The notes under the pieces are model-generated. The model made no database searches. It was not told the origin of the DNA and saw nothing but the letters and a program-made list of their open reading frames with translations. DNA of 64,000 bases, from the NCBI RefSeq assembly GCF_000764185.1, contig NZ_JQEC01000006.1, forward strand, positions 1-64,000, in the 5' to 3' direction. The DNA is from Colwellia psychrerythraea. Its GTDB lineage: Bacteria; Pseudomonadota; Gammaproteobacteria; Enterobacterales; Alteromonadaceae. Of the stretch, positions 1 to 9,470 are shown piece after piece (the stretch's first letter is position 1; each line of letters opens with the position of its first letter). Made by a program: the position numbers and the translations under genes.

Positions 1-136
1 TTTTTTTCTATTTAAAGTAAAGTATTTTAAAACACCTTAAAACGAGACGTTAAGTTAACTGGTTTAGCTTAAAAGCAAGTAGATAACTTATCAAAACATC
101 CACTTGGCTAAGGTTTTCACCTGAACCCCTTGGAAC
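1..136 (-). other. Probable rRNA operon leader (outside-reading)
   Basis: This gene-free stretch lies downstream of the minus-strand P1-like promoter. On the minus strand it holds TGCTTTTAAGCTAA (around 67-80), a weak match to the boxA antiterminator. No coding sequence is visible. Together with 173-415, which contains only AT-rich sequence upstream of the carbonic anhydrase gene, it makes a gene-free stretch of about 415 bases. Confidence 0.35.
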
Positions 137-172
137 TGGAGCGCATTGTAGAGAGTTTTATAATTATATCAA
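137..172 (-). promoter_or_regulatory. rRNA-type (P1-like) promoter reading out of the window
   Basis: On the minus strand there is TTGATA (167-172), a 16-base spacer and TACAAT (145-150), followed directly by a GC-rich discriminator GCGCTCC. A -10 box followed by GCGC is the signature of stringently controlled rrn P1 promoters. AT-rich sequence upstream could act as an UP element. In related genomes an rRNA operon often sits beside the yrdA/aroE block. The rRNA genes themselves would lie to the left of position 1 and are not seen. Confidence 0.6.
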
Positions 173-415
173 CCCTTTTCTAGCTAAAATCGCATTAATC
201 CCTTATTTGTTTAACTTTAACACAGCCCTTGTATAGGTTTGCTTCGAAACGTTCATTACTTAGCTTGTTTTATTTTTATTCACTTCAAATATTTAATTTA
301 ACCTTATAACTTTATTGAGTACTAAGCTGTTCTAATACTGGTTTTATTGACTGTTTGTGTTAATTTCTCTAGCTCTTGCTATTAATTTAAATTGCAGCTT
401 TGCAATAGGTGCCAC

Positions 416-955
416 ATGAGTATAACTAACATACGCCCATATAAAGGAACCCTGCCCTCACTTGGTTTAGATAACTATATCGATATTTCTGCCGTTTTGG
501 TTGGAGATATAACTTTAGCTGCTGATGTCAGCATCTGGCCGTTAGTCGCAGCCAGAGGTGATGTAAACACAATTACCATTGGCGCCCGTACGAATATACA
601 AGATGGTACTGTGTTACATGTCACGAGAAAAAGTCCCAATAATCCAAACGGAAATCCACTAATAATTGGCGACGATGTAACTATTGGTCATATGTGTATG
701 CTGCACGGTTGTCAGCTTGGCAACCGGATCCTAGTAGGCATGGGCGCTATAATTATGGACGGTGTTATGGTCGAAGATGATGTCTTTATTGGCGCAGGTA
801 GTCTAGTGCCACCAAATAAAGTGTTGGTTAGCGGTTATTTATATGTTGGTAACCCAGTAAAACAAGTTAGGCCTTTAAAGGAGAGTGAAGCGGCCTTCCT
901 TAAACAGTCAGCCATAAACTATGTCGAACTAAAAAATGATTATCTTAGTGAATGA
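416..955 (+). CDS. yrdA: Gamma-class carbonic anhydrase family protein (YrdA-like)
   Basis: A left-handed beta-helix (hexapeptide-repeat) protein of the gamma carbonic anhydrase/YrdA family, 179 residues, close to E. coli YrdA. The three zinc-ligand histidines are visible: His68 (in GTVLHV), His92 (TIGH) and His97 (MLHG). I start it at ATG 416 (MSITNIRPYKG), preceded by AGGT. A TTG eight codons upstream would add an unlikely cysteine-rich peptide. It converges with the yrdB-like gene, as in many gammaproteobacteria. The physiological substrate of YrdA proteins is not settled, and carbonic anhydrase activity is often weak. Confidence 0.9.
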   Translation: MSITNIRPYKGTLPSLGLDNYIDISAVLVGDITLAADVSIWPLVAARGDVNTITIGARTNIQDGTVLHVTRKSPNNPNGNPLIIGDDVTIGHMCMLHGCQLGNRILVGMGAIIMDGVMVEDDVFIGAGSLVPPNKVLVSGYLYVGNPVKQVRPLKESEAAFLKQSAINYVELKNDYLSE

Positions 956-975
956 TCAATTACCAAACAAAATAG

Positions 976-1209
976 TTAGCGCATTTGTATGTGGATAGTA
1001 TTTCCCTCTGGTTCATTTTTTTCGAGCCAGAGTTCAACTATTTCTTCTAAATCAAATTTTGTACAGGTATCAATTTCACCCAGTCTTTTCAACTGCAATG
1101 AATGAAAGTACACGGTGATCGCTTGACCCGATAATAACGCGGTAAAACTCCAAGCGTCTTGCTCAACATCAAATGATAAATCATCATTAAACATAATAGC
1201 TTGATTCAT
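976..1209 (-). CDS. yrdB: DUF1488 family small protein (YrdB-like)
   Basis: A 77-residue acidic protein of the DUF1488/YrdB family, whose function is unknown. It has a beta-rich N-terminal half (FNDDLSFD, WSFTALLSGQ) and a C-terminal helix (DLEEIVELWLEK). It starts 8 bases after the aroE stop, so the two are almost certainly one transcript; aroE-yrdB linkage is conserved in gammaproteobacteria. The family assignment rests on length, sequence style and this context. Confidence 0.8.
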   Translation of the reverse strand: MNQAIMFNDDLSFDVEQDAWSFTALLSGQAITVYFHSLQLKRLGEIDTCTKFDLEEIVELWLEKNEPEGNTIHIQMR

Positions 1210-1217
1210 ACATACTC

Positions 1218-2051
1218 CTACGTTTTATTTAAAGTAGCTCGTAATTTTTCAATAACAGGTTTTACATTCGGTGTAATGCCGCGCCAAATTGCAAAACTAA
1301 CAGCGGCTTGACCAACCAACATTCCTAAACCATCGATAACTTGTTTTGCTCCTTGGGCTTTAGCCCATTGAATAAAAGCAGTTTCATTTTTACCATAAAC
1401 CATGTCATAGCAGATAATTTCATTCGTTATTATCGATGCAGGGATTGAAGGTAAATCACCAGATAAACTCGCCGATGTAGCATTAATGATTAGGTCAAAT
1501 TTCTGTCCTATTGTCTCATCAAAACTACAAGCACTAAGTCGTTCATCATCAAAATGTCGACAAAGAGCCTTTGCCTTGCTTACCGTTCTATTAGCAATAG
1601 TAATCACATTAGGGTTTTGCGCCAGCATAGGAAGCAGCACGCCCCTGACAGCCCCACCTGCACCTAATATCAGAATTTTACTTTGCTTTAAAATAACACC
1701 GTGCATTAATAAGTCTTGGACTAACCCTTCACCGTCAGTATTATCACCAAATATTTTTCCCTCTTCAAAGGTAAGTGTATTAACTGCACCCGCTAACGAC
1801 GCTCGTTCAGTGAGTTCATCGGCCAATGCCAACGCTTGCTCTTTAAAAGGTACTGTTACATTAGCACCTTTCCCACCTTGATGAATAAAGTCGGTAACCG
1901 CAGCAGAGAAACCATCAATAGCAACTAATTGCTTTTGATAGTTGATTATTTGCTGGCTTTTGCTAGCAAATATATGATGGATATCTGGCGAGCGAGAGTG
2001 TTCAATTGGATTGCCAAATACGCGATATTGATCCGGGGTAATTTTTGTCAT
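1218..2051 (-). CDS. aroE: Shikimate dehydrogenase
   Basis: NADPH-dependent reduction of 3-dehydroshikimate to shikimate, step four of the chorismate pathway, in the cytoplasm. 277 residues, normal for AroE. The N-terminal substrate domain shows FGNPIEHSRSP (shikimate-binding serines) and GANVTVPFK with the catalytic lysine. The Rossmann domain has GAGGAVRGV and then NRT, the NADP-specific pattern. The C-terminal DGLGMLVGQAA motif is intact. It is first in an operon with the yrdB-like gene. Confidence 0.97.
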   Translation of the reverse strand: MTKITPDQYRVFGNPIEHSRSPDIHHIFASKSQQIINYQKQLVAIDGFSAAVTDFIHQGGKGANVTVPFKEQALALADELTERASLAGAVNTLTFEEGKIFGDNTDGEGLVQDLLMHGVILKQSKILILGAGGAVRGVLLPMLAQNPNVITIANRTVSKAKALCRHFDDERLSACSFDETIGQKFDLIINATSASLSGDLPSIPASIITNEIICYDMVYGKNETAFIQWAKAQGAKQVIDGLGMLVGQAAVSFAIWRGITPNVKPVIEKLRATLNKT

Positions 2052-2116
2052 AGTGGGTTATAAAAAGCTAAGATATAAAGACAGCCTAACTGAAGCTACA
2101 TTTAATGAAAACAAAA

Positions 2117-2148
2117 AAACAGTAACTCTTTAGAATAAGTTACTGTTT
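2117..2148 (-). terminator. Intrinsic terminator of ompW
   Basis: An 11-bp perfect stem (AAACAGTAACT at 2117-2127 with its complement at 2138-2148) with a 10-base loop. On the minus strand it is followed by a run of seven T. It lies 28 bases after the ompW stop, between ompW and aroE, and separates the two minus-strand units. Confidence 0.85.
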
Positions 2149-2175
2149 CTTATTTCAAATTACTACAACTATATA

Positions 2176-2847
2176 TTAGAATCTATAGCCAAGCATAATG
2201 GAGTAAACCATAGGGTCAACATCAATACTTGCTTTACCAATACTTTCACCACCAACATCAAAAGTGGCATCTGAATTGATATCAATGTAGCGAACTGATG
2301 CATTTACATGCCATTTATCATTAATATGGTAGTCTGCACCAACTTGAACAGAGTAACCAAAAGAGCCATCTAACTCTAAATGACTTAAACCTAAACTTGC
2401 TGGAGCTGACTCGAACTCCTCATCAAAAAATATTGTGTAATTTAAGCCAATACCTACATAAGATTTAAGCGAAGTTCCAGTATCGAAATAATACAACGCA
2501 CTTAGTGTTGGTGGTAAGTGGCTTACTTCAGCTAACTTTGCACCATCTACACCTAAAACACCATTTGGATCTTGGATTGTTACATCATGAGTAAATGGAG
2601 TTGCGGCAAGTAGCTCTACCGCCCAGTTACTATCAAAGAAATACACCAGGTTTAAACCTAACTGCGTTTTATCATCAACAGTAAGAGTCATTGTTGAATC
2701 ATCCCCTCCTAAGAGAATTGGTGTTTTACCCGTATCAGGTGCAACCATAGTTAAACCACCACGAACGAGTATATCACCGGCTTGATTGGCTAATACTACT
2801 GTAGGAAGAGTTGATAATAATGCGAGTGCTAATAGAGTTTTTTTCAT
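2176..2847 (-). CDS. ompW: OmpW family outer-membrane protein
   Basis: A small eight-stranded outer-membrane beta-barrel of the OmpW family, 223 residues. It has a clear signal peptide (MKKTLLALALLSTLPTVVLA, cleavage before NQAGD), alternating beta-strand sequence and a C-terminal aromatic residue (GYRF) suited to BAM recognition. OmpW proteins are linked to hydrophobic small-molecule uptake and to the switch between respiratory modes. The start has a good ribosome site (AAGGAT). It is monocistronic: a terminator follows it, and FNR-like and CRP-like sites lie upstream. Confidence 0.93.
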   Translation of the reverse strand: MKKTLLALALLSTLPTVVLANQAGDILVRGGLTMVAPDTGKTPILLGGDDSTMTLTVDDKTQLGLNLVYFFDSNWAVELLAATPFTHDVTIQDPNGVLGVDGAKLAEVSHLPPTLSALYYFDTGTSLKSYVGIGLNYTIFFDEEFESAPASLGLSHLELDGSFGYSVQVGADYHINDKWHVNASVRYIDINSDATFDVGGESIGKASIDVDPMVYSIMLGYRF

Positions 2848-2952
2848 GAGTCCATATCCTTAAAATAATTATGAATATGATAACCTTGCTTCAGCAACAA
2901 AATTTGATTTAGCGCAAGCTTTACAGCTGAGTAATTACTTTAACTTCATAAT

Positions 2953-2966
2953 TTGATATAGATCAA
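2953..2966. promoter_or_regulatory. Perfect FNR box upstream of ompW
   Basis: TTGATATAGATCAA matches the FNR consensus TTGAT-N4-ATCAA without a mismatch. It is 106-119 bases before the ompW start. E. coli ompW is activated by FNR, so oxygen control here is likely. I could not place a convincing -10 at the class II distance, so the exact transcription start is open. Confidence 0.75.
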
Positions 2967-3010
2967 TTTTTTGGGGTGTTAAAATAAATACAAATTGAAT
3001 ACAGCAACTT

Positions 3011-3026
3011 AGTGACAAAAATCACA
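3011..3026. promoter_or_regulatory. CRP-like site upstream of ompW
   Basis: On the minus strand this reads TGTGA-TTTTTG-TCACT, nine of the ten conserved positions of the CRP consensus TGTGA-N6-TCACA. It sits about 45 bases upstream of the FNR box, in the 223-base gap between the end of tsaC and the start of ompW. Since tsaC ends at this gap, ompW is the only adjacent target. Confidence 0.6.
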
Positions 3027-3070
3027 ACTATTTTACTATAATAGTGTAAATTAATTTTTCTGTTGTGTTA

Positions 3071-3643
3071 TTAGGGTCTTAATATTTTGCTAGTAATACC
3101 ATCAATAATGGTAGAAGGACTGTTGTTACCTAATGTATTAGTCTTTATTAGATAATCTAACTGTGTTGGAAATTGCATCACTACATTTTGCCATGTAGTT
3201 GCTGCTGACTGGCCTGAGAGGTTGGCACTGGTAGAAATAATAGCTTTGCCTGTTTTTCTACATAAGGCAATAACATCAGGGTGCTGGGTGATTCTAACCG
3301 CTATGGTTTTGTACACTCCAGATAATAGTGGGGAAATATTATTATTTATCGGTAAAACTTGAGTTATAGCACCTGGCCAACGAGATAATATTTGCACCTT
3401 TTGCTGTTCAGATATGGCTGCCTCATCGATGTACGGTTGCAATTGACTATAATTGCTCGCTAAAAGGATAAAACCTTTATCAGGTGAACGTTGTTTAAGA
3501 CTCAGCAATCTTTCAATTGCTGAGGTATTGTCAGGATCACAGCCCAAACCAAAAACGGCTTCTGTAGGATAAGCAATTATACCACCCTGTGCAAAAGTTT
3601 GTGCCGCAGCTTCAATCATAGATTTCTGTGTTATACCCGACAA
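3071..3643 (-). CDS. tsaC: Threonylcarbamoyl-AMP synthase
   Basis: YrdC/Sua5-family enzyme that makes threonylcarbamoyl-AMP from threonine, bicarbonate and ATP for the t6A modification at position 37 of tRNAs reading ANN codons. 190 residues, the short TsaC form without the Sua5 C-terminal domain. Signature segments are [15 protein letters not shown] near the N terminus and [10 protein letters not shown] in the second half. It starts 5 bases after the purE stop, so purE-tsaC are co-transcribed. Confidence 0.95.
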   Translation of the reverse strand: MSGITQKSMIEAAAQTFAQGGIIAYPTEAVFGLGCDPDNTSAIERLLSLKQRSPDKGFILLASNYSQLQPYIDEAAISEQQKVQILSRWPGAITQVLPINNNISPLLSGVYKTIAVRITQHPDVIALCRKTGKAIISTSANLSGQSAATTWQNVVMQFPTQLDYLIKTNTLGNNSPSTIIDGITSKILRP

Positions 3644-3648
3644 ATTAA

Positions 3649-4152
3649 CTAGCTCAATTTTGCTTGCATAGCTTCATCTTTTGCCAATAACGCTTTAGCA
3701 TTGGCAACACGCTCAGCTTTCACTTTATCAGCAATAGACTGATCAGCAACACCTAAGATTTGCGCAGCTAAATAACCAGCGTTTTTAGCTCCGGCTTTAC
3801 CGATAGCAACGGTAGCAACAGGAATTCCACCTGGCATCATAACTGTTGATAATAAAGCATCATGACCTTGTAATGGACCATTGTCTACTGGAACACCAAT
3901 TACTGGACGTGTTGTCATACCTGCAACGGCGCCAGCCAAATGTGCAGCTAGACCAGCAGCACAAATAAATACTTTACAACCACGCTCTTCTGCATCTTTT
4001 ACATAAGCTTTAGCTGCATCTGGAGTTCTGTGAGCTGAACGAACACGTACTTCATGCTCAATACCAAATGTCTTTAGGATATTGATAGTAGCTTGCATTA
4101 CAGGTAGATCTGAATCAGATCCCATTAAAATGGCAACAAAAGTTGATGTCAT
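3649..4152 (-). CDS. purE: N5-carboxyaminoimidazole ribonucleotide mutase
   Basis: Class I PurE, which converts N5-CAIR to CAIR in purine synthesis. Motifs are GSDSDLPVM (phosphate binding), SAHRTPD with the catalytic histidine, and [14 protein letters not shown] prefer ATG at 4152 (MTSTFVAIL, 167 residues), which has GAGAAAT upstream; an ATG four codons earlier has a poorer ribosome site. Class I PurE normally works with PurK; purK is not adjacent here and must be elsewhere. Confidence 0.95.
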   Translation of the reverse strand: MTSTFVAILMGSDSDLPVMQATINILKTFGIEHEVRVRSAHRTPDAAKAYVKDAEERGCKVFICAAGLAAHLAGAVAGMTTRPVIGVPVDNGPLQGHDALLSTVMMPGGIPVATVAIGKAGAKNAGYLAAQILGVADQSIADKVKAERVANAKALLAKDEAMQAKLS

Positions 4153-4248
4153 ATTATTTCTCATTTATTAAAGGTTAAGTTTAAAGTTTAGGTTTTCAAA
4201 TTATTTATAATTAAGTTACTACTCTGCAAAGTCTTACTGATGGTCAAA

Positions 4249-4824
4249 TTATAGAGGTTTACTTTTATAACTGCATTTTTTTTGTGGGCAGCTTAATATG
4301 TCACCGTTAGCCATAGAACGTTTGATAAGTACTGGCCATTTACACTGAGGGCAAACTTGTGCCACAGGTTCATTATTTAATACGTATTTACATTTTGGAT
4401 ATTGATCACACGAATAAAAAGTTTTTCCAAAACGATTGGACTTCTCTTTTAATTGACCTTGCTGGTCTTTACTCTGACACGAAGGACAAGCTATATCAGT
4501 ACTCTCTTGCCTTTGACTTTCTTCAATATGGTGACAATCGGGGTAATTTGTACAGCCAATAAACATGCCATAACGACCTTGTTTAACGGCTAAATTATGT
4601 CCACATAAGGAGCACTCAGTGCCAGGAAGTACAGTATCATCAACCCGTTCATGTTCTACAACAGCTCGTGTGTATTGACAATTAGGATAGTTTTCACAGC
4701 CCAAGAAAGGGCCTGATTTCCCGTGTTTGATGGCAAGTTCAGAGCCACATTCAGGGCATGTTTGATAAGCTTTTTCTAATGCATGTTCATGATGAGAGAA
4801 TAATGGCTTATCTGATTCAGACAT
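4249..4824 (-). CDS. yrdD: Topoisomerase I-like zinc-ribbon protein (YrdD-like)
   Basis: 191 residues made of four successive four-cysteine zinc ribbons of the type found at the C terminus of topoisomerase I: CPEC...CENYPNC, CSLC...CTNYPDC, CPSC...CDQYPKC and CPQC...CPQKKC. No topoisomerase catalytic domain is present. It belongs to the YrdD family that accompanies tsaC, smg and dprA in gammaproteobacteria. A nucleic-acid-binding role is inferred from the fold only. Confidence 0.88.
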   Translation of the reverse strand: MSESDKPLFSHHEHALEKAYQTCPECGSELAIKHGKSGPFLGCENYPNCQYTRAVVEHERVDDTVLPGTECSLCGHNLAVKQGRYGMFIGCTNYPDCHHIEESQRQESTDIACPSCQSKDQQGQLKEKSNRFGKTFYSCDQYPKCKYVLNNEPVAQVCPQCKWPVLIKRSMANGDILSCPQKKCSYKSKPL

Positions 4825-4905
4825 ATACTAAATAACTACAAGTATTTTTCATAAAATAATGTCGCTATTATGCCACAGTCCTTATTTTAAAAATATGCTA
4901 GCTGG

Positions 4906-4943
4906 CAATTGACTTGTGATTAAGTGTAATCATAAGTCAATTG
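4906..4943. repeat. Long inverted repeat between yrdD and smg
   Basis: A 17-bp stem with one G-T type mismatch (4906-4922 against 4927-4943) closing a four-base loop AGTG. It lies 17 bases after the smg stop. No T-run follows on either strand, so it is not a classic intrinsic terminator. It may stabilise the 3' end of smg mRNA or terminate by another route. Confidence 0.6.
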
Positions 4944-4960
4944 ATTTAATTAAAGCTAAC

Positions 4961-5434
4961 TTAATGCAATGGACCTTCTTGTTCTTCAAATATTAAGTCT
5001 TCTAATTGTGAGTAAGCAGACTCTTTACCTGGAACATTAAACAACACCATTAAAATAACCCACTTAAGGTCATCCATAGAGAAGTACTTAGTATCAAGCT
5101 CCATTACTCTATCAATCACCATTTCACGCGTAGTAAAATCAAGCACATTTACTTGTTCTAGAAATAATATAAAACCACGACTTGGCGTATCAAGTAATTG
5201 CATTTCTTCTCTAGTGTAGATACGTACCGACTTACTACCGACTCTAGTTAGATAAGGATAAGTGTCTGTATCTTGTAAGGCGGCAAGTTTTTCTAACCAA
5301 TTTAATGCTTTATATATTTCATCTTGATGGAATCCTGCTCGTGTTAATTCGTCTGTTAACAGCTCATGATCCACCATGGCTTCAGCGTCATTTTGGATAT
5401 ACGTTTCAAAAAGATACATTAAGATATCGAACAT
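4961..5434 (-). CDS. smg: Smg family protein (DUF494)
   Basis: Smg/DUF494 protein, 157 residues from ATG 5434, the same length as E. coli Smg. This start ([12 protein letters not shown]) has a strong AAGGGG ribosome site six bases upstream; the reading frame is open a further 14 codons but without a comparable signal. The family is helical and acidic and is conserved beside dprA. Its function is unknown. It begins 20 bases after the dprA stop. Confidence 0.9.
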   Translation of the reverse strand: MFDILMYLFETYIQNDAEAMVDHELLTDELTRAGFHQDEIYKALNWLEKLAALQDTDTYPYLTRVGSKSVRIYTREEMQLLDTPSRGFILFLEQVNVLDFTTREMVIDRVMELDTKYFSMDDLKWVILMVLFNVPGKESAYSQLEDLIFEEQEGPLH

Positions 5435-5453
5435 AATTAGCCCCTTATATACT

Positions 5454-6605
5454 TTATTGCGTTCTAATGTAGCCACCAGGTACCGCAGTTACCAGACCAC
5501 TTAGCTCAAGCATTGTTAATCGAGTTAACACTTCCTCTACGGGAAGTTCACTTCGTAAAACAACTTTATCTACGGGAGTAATCTCAAATCCCACACTAGC
5601 CAACAATGCATCGTTACACAAGCCTTTTTGATTTTTTTCATCGACTCCTCTATTAGTATCTTGAACCACGGGCATTAACAATTGTTCTTTACTATTTAAG
5701 TGTAGACTAGGTTGCTCAGCAAAAGCGAACTCCTCTATTATATCGGCACATTGCTCAACTAGTTTAGCGCCTTGTTTAATTAACCAATGACAACCTTTCG
5801 CTTGCTGGTTTTTAATAGAGCTTGGTATAGCAAAAACCTCTCTATTTTGCTCAAGTGCACAGCGAGCAGTGATCAAAGAGCCACTTTTTAATTCAGCCTC
5901 CACCACCAAAACACCTAGACTCAAACCGCTAATAAGTCGGTTTCTTTTTGGGAAGTGCCCTGCTCTAGCTGGTGTGCCAGGTAAAAATTCACTAATAACG
6001 GCGCCACCTGATGCAATTATTTGTTGTGCCAACGATAAGTGTCTAGCGGGATATACTTGGTCTAATCCCGTAGCCACAACTGCTATAGTGCCGGTGTCTT
6101 CATTAAGGGCACCACGGTGGGCAGCCGCATCGATACCTAGAGCTAAACCACTAGTGATGACAATATTTTGTTGGGCAAGCTGTTCACATAATGAAAATGC
6201 GGTATCTCTGCCTCCCGCACTGGCGGAACGACTCCCTACTACGGCTAGCTGAGGAGCATTGAGTAATGATGAATTCCCCTGAATAAATAGCACTAGGGGC
6301 GGATCATAAATTTGCTTAAGTAATTGCGGGTAACGCATATCGTCAAAGCAAACGATGTCACTATTGCATATACTACTTGCATGAATAATTTGAGTTATAT
6401 ACTGCCAGTTCGGCCGATAGAAATAGGAAAGTTGTTTGGCACTTAGGCCGTTGGCAGAGGTTAAAACTGAAGGTTGACTATTAAACGAAAAAAGCGCGGT
6501 TAAACCAAAGGTTTCAACCAGCGCTCTTTTTTTGTGGATGGCTAACCGTGGAACAAGTCTTAAAGCTAACCAATAATCAACATTACTTTTACTACGATTA
6601 ATCAT
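5454..6605 (-). CDS. dprA: DNA-processing protein A
   Basis: DprA/Smf binds single-stranded DNA and loads RecA during natural transformation; non-competent species also keep it. 383 residues from ATG 6605, which has AGGGAGAAGG upstream; an upstream TTG is less likely. The Rossmann core is intact: [51 protein letters not shown] and [22 protein letters not shown]-terminal winged-helix-like segment (about residues 325-383) follows a low-conservation linker. Confidence 0.95.
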   Translation of the reverse strand: MINRSKSNVDYWLALRLVPRLAIHKKRALVETFGLTALFSFNSQPSVLTSANGLSAKQLSYFYRPNWQYITQIIHASSICNSDIVCFDDMRYPQLLKQIYDPPLVLFIQGNSSLLNAPQLAVVGSRSASAGGRDTAFSLCEQLAQQNIVITSGLALGIDAAAHRGALNEDTGTIAVVATGLDQVYPARHLSLAQQIIASGGAVISEFLPGTPARAGHFPKRNRLISGLSLGVLVVEAELKSGSLITARCALEQNREVFAIPSSIKNQQAKGCHWLIKQGAKLVEQCADIIEEFAFAEQPSLHLNSKEQLLMPVVQDTNRGVDEKNQKGLCNDALLASVGFEITPVDKVVLRSELPVEEVLTRLTMLELSGLVTAVPGGYIRTQ

Positions 6606-6636
6606 TACTTGCCTTCTCCCTAAGAACAAGTTTTAA

Positions 6637-6673
6637 GCTTTATTTCCCCCTGACTTAAGAGGGGAAATAAAGC
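6637..6673 (-). terminator. Terminator-like hairpin after the LysM gene
   Basis: A perfect 13-bp stem (6637-6649 with 6661-6673, GCTTTATTTCCCC and its complement) and an 11-base loop. It lies between the LysM gene stop and the dprA start. The following minus-strand sequence is TTAAAAC, a weak T-tract, so termination is likely to be partial. Confidence 0.6.
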
Positions 6674-6686
6674 ATTTAACAGCTGG

Positions 6687-7775
6687 TTATTCGGGTGCAG
6701 TAATCAAATCACTTATTCTGGCAGGTTTTTCAGTATGTAAAATAAGTGCCATGCTTGCTTTTTGATAAACCTTAAATACCATTAATTCACCCAATTTCTC
6801 TTCTGGCATTTTATAGTCTCCACCGGTAATTTTATTCCAACTTGATGTTTCAGCAACGTAAGCTGGGCCATTGCCAGTAGCAACTACTGCTGGGCTAGGA
6901 CGTTTTATCGCCATCACATCACCAACGGTTACTTCGTGCTCTAAGCCTCTGTTAATCATAACAACTTCTAACTTAGCGAATTCACGTCCATCACTTGTTG
7001 CTTTGACAATAGCACCACGAAGTGATGCTTTGGCCGCTTTCATAGAAAAAACAGCGGGTAATAATTGCCCTTCATTTACAGGTACTACATAGTTACCAGC
7101 ATGAATTTCTCTTTTAACTGAGCCGACTTTCATCGTAGATGGCACGTCATTTTCAATGTCACCACGTTTTATTACCTGCCCGGTACCCACTAAGTTGACA
7201 TAAAAACCTAAAGAGTCATCAGTTTCAGGATCAAAAATTTCTTCGCCTTTATCATAAATAGCATAACTTTGAGCAATATCTAAGTCGGCATTAACATAAA
7301 CTTTAAAGTCATTGATGGTCATTCTATAACCTTCGTCACTACCAATTATATAGGGTAATGCTGCTAGCTCATCTTCAGTGAATAAGTGGTCATACCTAAC
7401 AAATGGAGCGATAACTTCTAACGGTAATAAAGTAATCGAAGAGTCTTTTTTCTGCTCTTGTCTAATCTTCGGAGACCATTTATAGCTTGGTTTTACCGGC
7501 TCTACCACTAACATCGGCTCACCCTTTTCATCAAAAACAAGCCTTAATACATCACCAGGGTAGATTAAATGAGGATTGTTAACTTCCGGATTTAAACGCC
7601 ATAACTTGGGCCACAACCAAGGTTGTTCAAGAAAAAGTGCTGAAATATCCCATAAAGTATCACCTTTGACTACTACATGCGTTTTAGGTGCGTCATCATT
7701 AAGTTTTATCTGATCGGCAAGGGCAATCAATGGTAAAGACATTAAAGATAGCGAGAGTATTATTTTTTTAAGCAT
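6687..7775 (-). CDS. LysM domain-containing exported protein
   Basis: An exported protein with a signal peptide (MLKKIILSLSLMSLPLIALA) and one N-terminal LysM domain (HVVVKGDTLWDISALFL ... NPEVNNPHLIYPGDVL), then about 280 residues with no domain I can name. LysM binds peptidoglycan, so a periplasmic role is likely. I start at ATG 7775, with AAGGA at proper distance; an in-frame ATG three codons upstream touches that AAGGA. The gene lies head-to-head with def, an arrangement conserved in gammaproteobacteria (dprA-lysM / def-fmt). Confidence 0.88.
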   Translation of the reverse strand: MLKKIILSLSLMSLPLIALADQIKLNDDAPKTHVVVKGDTLWDISALFLEQPWLWPKLWRLNPEVNNPHLIYPGDVLRLVFDEKGEPMLVVEPVKPSYKWSPKIRQEQKKDSSITLLPLEVIAPFVRYDHLFTEDELAALPYIIGSDEGYRMTINDFKVYVNADLDIAQSYAIYDKGEEIFDPETDDSLGFYVNLVGTGQVIKRGDIENDVPSTMKVGSVKREIHAGNYVVPVNEGQLLPAVFSMKAAKASLRGAIVKATSDGREFAKLEVVMINRGLEHEVTVGDVMAIKRPSPAVVATGNGPAYVAETSSWNKITGGDYKMPEEKLGELMVFKVYQKASMALILHTEKPARISDLITAPE

Positions 7776-7929
7776 AGAGCTCATTCCTTTTTCGTGCTTA
7801 CTGCTATAACGCACTATAAGTATTAGTTATATTGAGTGACTTAAAAATGCAGGTTTCAGTTACAGTTACTTGAGTATATAATTAAAACATAACATTCTAG
7901 ATGAATTATCGCTAATTCTTTTAAAAAAT

Positions 7930-8436
7930 ATGACTATTTTACCTGTTTTACGTTTTCCAGATCCGCGTTTAAGAACTAAAGCGCAGCCTGTTACTGAAAT
8001 TACTGATGCTACGGCAACAATTATAGACGATATGCTGGCAACCATGTATGAAGAAAAAGGCGTTGGACTTGCCGCTACCCAAGTAGATATCCATCAACGA
8101 ATTGTTGTTATGGATACCTCTGAAGATAGCGATCAACCTTTAATACTTATTAACCCAGAAATTATTGCTCGCAGTAATGAAACTTCAGTCAATGAAGAGG
8201 GGTGTTTATCCGTTCCTGGAACTTATGCCAAAGTTGATCGCCATGATGCATGCACGGTAAAAGCACTTGATCGCCATGGTAAAGAGTTCACTTTAAGCGC
8301 TACCGACTTACAAAGCATTTGTATACAACATGAACTTGACCACTTAAATGGGGTGTTATTTGTTGATTACCTTTCGCCTTTAAAACGTCAACGCATTCAA
8401 AAAAAGCTTGAAAAAGAAGCTCGTTTAGCAAAATAG
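7930..8436 (+). CDS. def: Peptide deformylase
   Basis: Removes the formyl group from the N-terminal methionine of nascent proteins. 168 residues, as in E. coli. All three family motifs are intact: GVGLAATQ (45-52), EGCLSVP with metal ligand Cys92, and QHELDH with ligands His134 and His138 and catalytic Glu135. It is first in the def-fmt-rsmB-trkA run. The ribosome site is weak (A-rich). Confidence 0.98.
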   Translation: MTILPVLRFPDPRLRTKAQPVTEITDATATIIDDMLATMYEEKGVGLAATQVDIHQRIVVMDTSEDSDQPLILINPEIIARSNETSVNEEGCLSVPGTYAKVDRHDACTVKALDRHGKEFTLSATDLQSICIQHELDHLNGVLFVDYLSPLKRQRIQKKLEKEARLAK

Positions 8437-8478
8437 TAACAACTAAGTAAGCACACACTTACCACTATAGGACTCCAC

Positions 8479-9462
8479 TTGGCTACTCCATTAAATATAA
8501 TTTTTGCAGGAACTCCTGACTTTGCTGCACAACATTTAGCAGCATTAATCAATTCGGAACATAACGTCATTGTAGTATATTGTCCGCCAGATAAACCTGC
8601 TGGCCGTGGTAAAAAACTAACAGCTTGTGCTACCAAATTGCTTGCTCTAGAACACAATATTATTGTTGAGCAACCGATTAACTTTAAAAATGAGGCTGAG
8701 CAAAAACAACTGGCTGAATATAATGCTGATATTATGGTTGTGGTTGCTTATGGTCTGTTATTACCTGAAGTCATTTTAAATTCTCCACGCTTGGGCTGCA
8801 TTAACGTGCACGGATCTATTCTACCTAAATGGCGTGGTGCTGCGCCAATTCAACGTTCACTTGAAGCGGGTGATAAGAAAACAGGTGTCACCATAATGCA
8901 AATGGATAAAGGCCTTGATACGGGCGATATGATATTAACGGCCGAGTGCGTAATAGAAAATACTGACACTAGTGCTAGCCTTTATGAAAAGCTTGCCAAT
9001 TTAGGCCCTACTGCATTAGTCGAAACACTTTCATTAATGGCTGAGCCTAATTTTCAAGCAATGGATCACAATGTTGCTCAAGATAATGAACTGGCAACTT
9101 ACGCGCACAAATTAGATAAAGCCGAAGCCGAGCTTGACTGGCACCTAAATGCTGACGAATTAGACAGAAAGATTAGGGCTTATATCCCTTGGCCTGTATC
9201 TCAATTCACCTTCACTGAGTCTGAAGGTAAACAGCACAGATTACGCGTATGGCAAGCATCGGTTCAAGAATATCAAGGCAGCTCAATTCCCGGTACGATA
9301 CTAAAAGCAGATAAACAAGGTATAGAAATAGCAACAACCAAAGATGCAATACGCCTAGAGGTTATTCAACTGCCTGGTAAAAAAGCATTGGCAGTGAAAG
9401 ATATCCTTAATGGTCGCAGCGAATGGTTCACTGTTGGCAGCCCTATCAACAAGCTTGGTTAA
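8479..9462 (+). CDS. fmt: Methionyl-tRNA formyltransferase
   Basis: Transfers a formyl group from 10-formyl-THF to initiator Met-tRNA. 327 residues. The N-terminal domain has [12 protein letters not shown], the catalytic [15 protein letters not shown] and the aspartate in GLDTGDM; the C-terminal OB-fold domain follows after residue 210. The start is TTG at 8479 (MATPLNIIF), with TAGGAC upstream and no in-frame ATG nearby. It forms a functional pair with def. Confidence 0.97.
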   Translation: MATPLNIIFAGTPDFAAQHLAALINSEHNVIVVYCPPDKPAGRGKKLTACATKLLALEHNIIVEQPINFKNEAEQKQLAEYNADIMVVVAYGLLLPEVILNSPRLGCINVHGSILPKWRGAAPIQRSLEAGDKKTGVTIMQMDKGLDTGDMILTAECVIENTDTSASLYEKLANLGPTALVETLSLMAEPNFQAMDHNVAQDNELATYAHKLDKAEAELDWHLNADELDRKIRAYIPWPVSQFTFTESEGKQHRLRVWQASVQEYQGSSIPGTILKADKQGIEIATTKDAIRLEVIQLPGKKALAVKDILNGRSEWFTVGSPINKLG

Positions 9463-9470
9463 GAGAAAGA

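Noticed and set aside
8397-8657. 86-codon minus-strand frame over the def/fmt junction
   Set aside because: It overlaps two certain genes and reads as low-complexity antisense.
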